A stretch of DNA of 26,976 bases from Candidatus Cloacimonadota bacterium (GTDB lineage: Bacteria > Cloacimonadota > Cloacimonadia > Cloacimonadales > Cloacimonadaceae), in contig JALNYD010000009.1 of NCBI GenBank assembly GCA_023230025.1, positions 1-26,976 of the forward strand, given 5' to 3'. Below are positions 23,909 to 26,976 of the stretch, one piece after another; positions within the stretch are counted from its first letter, which is position 1, and every line of letters starts with the position of its first letter. The notes below the pieces were generated by a model. The model was not told where the DNA came from and ran no database searches. It worked only from the letters and a program-made list of their open reading frames with translations. Position numbers and translations under genes: made by a program.

Positions 23909-24573
23909 AAGTTCACTCTCTGTTTTAGTTCATGATGAAGTTCAAGATAATCCATCACAAAAGAATCTGCCAGTTCCCGGATTTGCTGATGCTGATCCCG
24001 GCTATCGGAATCATAAATCGCAATCACCTGCATCCCTGCGTTTCTGGCCGCCTGAACTCCCGCCAGGGTATCTTCCACAACAAGGCATTGCTGGGGCATT
24101 ATTCCCAGGCCTTCTGCACATTTGAGATAGATATCCGGATAGGGTTTGCCTAAAAGGTGCATATCCCCGCTGACCACGTTTTCAAAATAGTGCCAAACCT
24201 TATTGAAACTGAGGGATTTCTCCGCCAACTCATAAGAATTGCTGGTGCCCAAACCGATCCGCAATCCCTTATCCTGCAGAATCTGTAGCAACTCTGAAGC
24301 ACCGGACTTTAGCGCTACACTGCTTTCATAGTGCAGGCTGACCATTTGAGTCCAAATATGCATGATCTGTTCCACAGATTCGGAAAGGGAAAAGCGGTCT
24401 TTGAAGTACTGTGCGGTTTGGATAAAGCTATTACCCTGCGGAAGATGTTCAAAAAGATCAGGTGGCACAGTTATACCACGGCTGCTGAGAAAGTCCTCAT
24501 CCACTTGGCGCCAAAGCCCCATGGAGTCTATCAGAGTGCCATCGAGATCGAATATTATCGCTTTTATCATCAT
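23905..24573 (-). CDS. HAD-superfamily hydrolase, beta-phosphoglucomutase-like
   Basis: 222 aa. HAD motif I is IIFDLDGTLIDS with nucleophile Asp9 and acid Asp11. A helical cap follows. Motif II is LGTSNSYE and motif IV is VVEDTLAGVQAARNAGM. These place it in subfamily IA (phosphoglycolate phosphatase/beta-phosphoglucomutase type); substrate unknown. Because motif I begins at residue 6 the start cannot be further downstream. The ATG therefore lies 7 nt after the CCA end of tRNA-Gly, leaving no room for an SD outside the tRNA. It is probably cotranscribed with the tRNA cluster. Confidence 0.88.
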   Translation of the reverse strand: MMIKAIIFDLDGTLIDSMGLWRQVDEDFLSSRGITVPPDLFEHLPQGNSFIQTAQYFKDRFSLSESVEQIMHIWTQMVSLHYESSVALKSGASELLQILQDKGLRIGLGTSNSYELAEKSLSFNKVWHYFENVVSGDMHLLGKPYPDIYLKCAEGLGIMPQQCLVVEDTLAGVQAARNAGMQVIAIYDSDSRDQHQQIRELADSFVMDYLELHHELKQRVNL

Positions 24574-24580
24574 AAAAAAA

Positions 24581-24655
<75 letters not shown>

Positions 24656-24664
24656 TTAAAGAAT

Positions 24665-24751
24665 TGGTACCAGAGGCCGGACTTGAACCGGCACGGGCTT
24701 GCACCCGAGGGATTTTAAGTCCCTTGTGTCTACCTGTTCCACCACTCCGGC
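24665..24751 (-). tRNA. tRNA-Leu(UAA)
   Basis: 87 nt with encoded CCA, discriminator A and the long variable arm of class II tRNAs (TCGGGTGCAAGCCCG region). The anticodon loop CTTAAAA gives UAA. Acceptor GCCGGAG/CTCTGGT uses two G-U pairs. Confidence 0.95.
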
Positions 24752-24805
24752 ACTATAGGGTAGGATCGGCTATACCGAAATCATCACTTATCACATTGAA
24801 AGTCT

Positions 24806-24879
<74 letters not shown>

Positions 24880-24888
24880 TCAAAAATC

Positions 24889-24963
<75 letters not shown>

Positions 24964-24973
24964 TCGTCTATGT

Positions 24974-24982
24974 AAAATACCA
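24974..24982 (-). promoter_or_regulatory. Candidate promoter of the tRNA cluster
   Basis: An extended -10 (TGG then TATTTT) lies 11 nt upstream of the first tRNA-Gly. A perfect TTGACA sits at 25004-25009 but 24 nt from this -10, too far for a standard sigma-70 pair, so only the extended -10 is proposed. Confidence 0.35.
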
Positions 24983-25170
24983 AAAGTCAGAGCAGGCTTT
25001 TTTTGTCAATCAAAAAATGAGAAAGTACCCGCGTCAATATCAGTAATTACTGGAATCAGATTAGGTCTTGTTGATCAGTCTCGGTAATTGAGAATTGAGA
25101 ATTGGGTGAAGGGTGAACGGATGGAAAAGAGACAAAGAGGGGGAATAACGGTCATAACAGATTTCGCAGT

Positions 25171-25287
25171 CCCGCTGCTCGAAGTCGAAAGCGCATGTAA
25201 CTATCGGCTCCGATGCAAGATTGGGTGATCAACGAAGCTGACTTGGCTTCAACATAATTGGTAAAGCGCTTTCAACTCCGAGGGAGG
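25171..25287 (+). repeat. Modular palindromic element, copy P1
   Basis: Head CCCGCTGCTCGAAGTC. Outer stem CTCG/CGAG (25178-25181 with 25279-25282); A82 opposite C78; AGT/ACT; C86 opposite A74; inner stem GAAAGCGC/GCGCTTTC (25187-25194 with 25266-25273). Internal hairpins ATCGG/CCGAT and GAAGC/GCTTC. Tail AACTCCGAGGGAGG. Confidence 0.75.
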
Positions 25288-25400
25288 ATATTTTGGAGTT
25301 AATGCCGCTTGATATGTGCATGAATGGCGATAAGTTTTGAAGCCTGCATTCGCTTGCAATAGCCCTCGATCTTGGGGCGGCATTGACTTCAAACAGCGGG
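25288..25400 (-). repeat. Modular palindromic element, copy M1
   Basis: Inverted relative to P1 and abutting its tail. On minus: head CCCGCTGTTTGAAGTC; outer TTTG/CAAA (25390-25393 with 25292-25295); the same A-C and C-A mismatch positions; inner AATGCCGC/GCGGCATT (25377-25384 with 25301-25308). Confidence 0.75.
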
Positions 25401-25490
25401 CAAACAAGAGTGTTTTGAACTAAGAGGAGAAGAGACAAAGAGGAAAAGAGACAAAGAGGGGGGAATAACTGTCATTACATATTTCGCAGT

Positions 25491-25606
25491 CCCGCTGCTC
25501 GAAGTCGAAAGCGCTTGAAACCATCGTCTTCGATGCAAGATTGAGTGATCAACAAAGTTGGTTTGGCTTCAAGAAATTGGGAGAGCGCTTTCAACTCCGA
25601 GGGAGG
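25491..25606 (+). repeat. Modular palindromic element, copy P2
   Basis: Arms identical to P1 and begins exactly 320 nt after it. The interior differs at scattered positions but keeps a CATCG/CGATG hairpin. Confidence 0.75.
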
Positions 25607-25720
25607 ATGTTTTGGAGTTAATGCCGCTTGATATGTGCATGAATGGCGATAAGTTTTGAAGCCTCCCTTCAGATCATTATAGCCCTCGATTTCTGGGCGG
25701 CATTGACTTCAAACAGCGGG
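25607..25720 (-). repeat. Modular palindromic element, copy M2
   Basis: Same arms as M1 (AATGCCGC/GCGGCATT) and tail-to-tail with P2. Its interior diverges from M1 near 25664-25680. It ends 94 nt before the transposase start. Confidence 0.7.
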
Positions 25721-25814
25721 TAAGCGAGTCGATCACATCTCCCAGCATGCATTATCACTTGCAGTGACCCCCAAAATAGCATAAATTATCTTCAAAACCC
25801 AGAAGGAAAAGGAT

Positions 25815-26378
25815 ATGCGCATACCACATGATCAATTCAAGCAAGGAAACACTTACCATCTTTACAATCATGCCGTGTTTGGCTCATTGCTGTTTAAAGA
25901 CAATGCAGATTACAAAATCTGTCTGAAGCTGATTAAGGAGCATCACGATTGCAGAAGCTTCGCCATCATGGCCTTATGCTTGATGCCGAATCATTATCAC
26001 ATTCTCATCAAACAACTTTCCGAGACACCCCCATTCGAGTTCATGAATAAAGTGTGGCTACGCTATGCCAAATATTACAACAAACGCTACGCACGCCATG
26101 GCAGCATTTTTGCTGGCAAGGCTCAGCACAAATTAGTGGACTATGAGGTTTATATGGCTCAATTGATTGCTTACATCCATAACAATCCTGTTTCTGCAGG
26201 CATCGTGCAACTGCCAGGAGATTGGCCATGGTCAACCTTTCAGGAATGGGCAGGAAAGCGTACTTTGATACCATACGAAAGGTATATCAGCGAGGAATAC
26301 ATTGAGTATCTTGAAAGGCATGCCGAATTGCTGGAATCCGTCAAGGATGATCGGAAGTTTAACAAACTACTGTTCTAG
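25815..26378 (+). CDS. REP-associated tyrosine transposase (RAYT, Y1_Tnp family)
   Basis: 187 aa. Y1-HUH signatures: start region GNTYHLYNHAVFG, metal-binding HUH motif MPNHYHILI (H60, H62), and YIHNNPVSAG with probable catalytic Tyr120. Then GDWPWSTFQEW, typical of the IS200/IS605-related RAYT clade. RAYTs nick and rejoin single-stranded palindromic REP sequences and usually are single-copy genes flanked by their REPs. Here it is flanked on both sides by ~115-nt palindromic elements. An AAGGAAAAGGA SD lies upstream of the ATG. It is the only complete plus-strand gene. The frame is intact, so it may be active. Confidence 0.92.
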   Translation: MRIPHDQFKQGNTYHLYNHAVFGSLLFKDNADYKICLKLIKEHHDCRSFAIMALCLMPNHYHILIKQLSETPPFEFMNKVWLRYAKYYNKRYARHGSIFAGKAQHKLVDYEVYMAQLIAYIHNNPVSAGIVQLPGDWPWSTFQEWAGKRTLIPYERYISEEYIEYLERHAELLESVKDDRKFNKLLF

Positions 26379-26419
26379 AACCTTGGATTTATGGCTGGCA
26401 CTCACGCTGCTCAATGGGG

Positions 26420-26534
26420 GGATATTTTGGAGTTAATGCCGCTTGATATGTGCACGAATGGCGATAAGTTTTGAAGCCTGCATTCGCTTGCAATAGCCCT
26501 CGATTTCTGGGCGGCATTGACTTCAAACAGCGGG
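26420..26534 (-). repeat. Modular palindromic element, copy M3
   Basis: Same arms as M1 (TTTG/CAAA; AATGCCGC/GCGGCATT) and nearly identical in sequence, but it lacks a full plus partner on its tail side. Confidence 0.75.
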
Positions 26535-26608
26535 TAAACAAGAGTGTTTTGAACAAAGAGGAGAAGAGACAAAGAGGGGGAAATAACGGTCATAACAGAT
26601 ATCGCAGT

Positions 26609-26724
26609 CCCGCTGCTCGAAGTCGAAAGCGCTTGTAACTATCGTCTTCGATGCAAGATTGGGTGATCAACGAAGTTGGTTTGGCTTCATATAATTGGGA
26701 GAGCGCTTTCAACTCCGAGGGAGG
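26609..26724 (+). repeat. Modular palindromic element, copy P3
   Basis: Arms identical to P1/P2 (CTCG/CGAG; GAAAGCGC/GCGCTTTC); interior with ATCG/CGAT and GAAG/CTTC hairpins. The lead-in AATAACGGTCATAACAGAT is shared with P1. Confidence 0.75.
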
Positions 26725-26730
26725 ATAGTT

Positions 26731-26846
26731 CCGCTGCTTGAAGTCAAAACTGCCCGTAGCGAATCGGTATTCATGAACATAATCGTAGCTTGACACTTGG
26801 GAGACTGACATGATCCAAGCGAAGCAGTTTTAACTCCAAGGTGGAG
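26731..26846 (+). repeat. Modular palindromic element, copy P4 (variant stem)
   Basis: Directly follows P3. Head CCGCTGCTTGAAGTC; outer CTTG/CAAG (26737-26740 with 26837-26840); inner AAAACTGC/GCAGTTTT (26746-26753 with 26824-26831). The A-C and C-A mismatches are at the same positions as in P and M copies. The interior is unrelated in sequence to P1-P3. Confidence 0.7.
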
Positions 26847-26892
26847 GAGTATGAGGAAAAAATAACTTGCCAAGTTATGCGGGATCTCTAGC

Positions 26893-26921
26893 TTGACACC
26901 ATAGAAGTAAAATGCTAACTA
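26893..26921 (+). promoter_or_regulatory. Candidate promoter for the partial gene at the right edge
   Basis: TTGACA (26893-26898), 17-nt spacer, then a weak -10 TAACTA (26916-26921), about 30 nt before the start codon. Confidence 0.35.
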
Positions 26922-26952
26922 ACAAAACGATACACATAATCCGGGAGGAATT

Positions 26953-26976
26953 ATGAAGAAACTAATTTTCTTATTT
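26953..26976 (+). CDS. Start of a secreted or membrane protein, cut by window edge
   Basis: Only eight codons are visible (MKKLIFLF), preceded by a GGGAGGA SD 5 nt upstream. Lysines followed by hydrophobic residues suggest the start of a signal peptide or membrane anchor. Nothing more can be said. Confidence 0.6.

Larger units (their letters stand above)
24964..25814. other. Repeat array left of the transposase
   Basis: 850 nt without a gene. After the tRNA promoter comes plain AT-rich sequence, then a short tandem (AATTGAGAATTGAGAATTG, 25087-25105). Two ~320-nt units follow, each an element in plus orientation joined tail-to-tail to one in minus orientation. The units are separated by AGAGACAAAGAGG tokens (25127, 25431 and 25446 areas) and a ~30-nt conserved lead-in (AATAACGGTCAT... 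CGCAGT). The last ~90 nt carry the transposase leader. Confidence 0.7.
26379..26952. other. Repeat array right of the transposase
   Basis: 574 nt without a gene. It holds a possible deletion remnant of a plus element (26404-26420), element M3, a spacer with AGAGACAAAGAGG, elements P3 and P4 in tandem, then ~100 nt with a TTGACA promoter candidate for the last gene. TAGCTTGACAC occurs twice (near 26786 and 26889). Confidence 0.65.

Noticed and set aside
25004..25009. TTGACA as -35 of the tRNA promoter
   Set aside because: 24 nt from the only plausible -10, outside the workable spacing range.
25229..25438. 69-codon minus frame, and its near copy at 26411-26593
   Set aside because: Both are translations of the M elements and their flanks; their similarity reflects the DNA repeat, not a protein family.
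25087..26582. CRISPR array
   Set aside because: Repeats are ~115 nt and alternate in orientation without unique ~30-nt spacers; no cas genes are present.
26590..26811. 73-codon minus frame
   Set aside because: Lies across elements P3 and P4, no SD, no family resemblance.

Overview
The window is ordinary bacterial chromosome with an accessory, repeat-rich right end. Gene content suggests a Gram-negative of the Fibrobacterota-Chlorobiota-Bacteroidota (FCB) group, most likely Cloacimonadota or a close relative. Reasons: a PorU-like C25 peptidase next to a PorV-type outer-membrane protein, lipoproteins with Ig/Fn3-like domains, a FlgD-like C-terminal sorting domain, a type-3 (archaeal-like) ProRS, and clear Shine-Dalgarno (SD) sites. 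The phylum is inferred from family content, not from a search. Every gene from 1 to 24963 is on the minus strand; the transposase and the last partial gene are on plus.

Reading in the direction of transcription (right to left): (1) 24963-23225, a tRNA cluster Gly(GCC)-Cys(GCA)-Leu(UAA)-Gly(GCC), then a HAD phosphatase starting 7 nt after the last tRNA, then a P-loop ATPase. (2) 22404-10834, one long information-processing cluster: infC-rpmI-rplT, two terminator-like hairpins, pheS-pheT, a ZapB-like coiled-coil gene, zapA, a probable 6S RNA, rny (RNase Y), ymdB, folD and a large lipoprotein gene, closed by a hairpin. infC appears to start at a non-canonical AUC (or AUA) codon, which is why a simple ORF call truncates it, and an intrinsic terminator sits just before its SD, so both translational autoregulation and attenuation are plausible. 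(3) 10459-1, a compact run proS-cinA-purD-porU-porV-lipoprotein with gaps of 11 nt or less or 4-nt overlaps, placing outer-membrane secretion genes behind housekeeping genes.

The right end (24964-26952) and the infC upstream region (22405-23224) contain almost no genes. They hold a family of ~115-nt modular palindromic elements. Each has a conserved CCGCTG-type head, a two-part stem that differs between variants but stays complementary, and an ACTCC-type tail. Most are arranged tail-to-tail (BIME-like) in a ~320-nt tandem unit around a REP-associated tyrosine transposase (RAYT) gene. The compensated stem changes, with two mismatch positions largely kept, are the strongest candidate here for something undescribed. 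Two separate long near-perfect hairpins (10753-10808 and 23054-23130) carry an 11-nt duplication in an arm and are unexplained.
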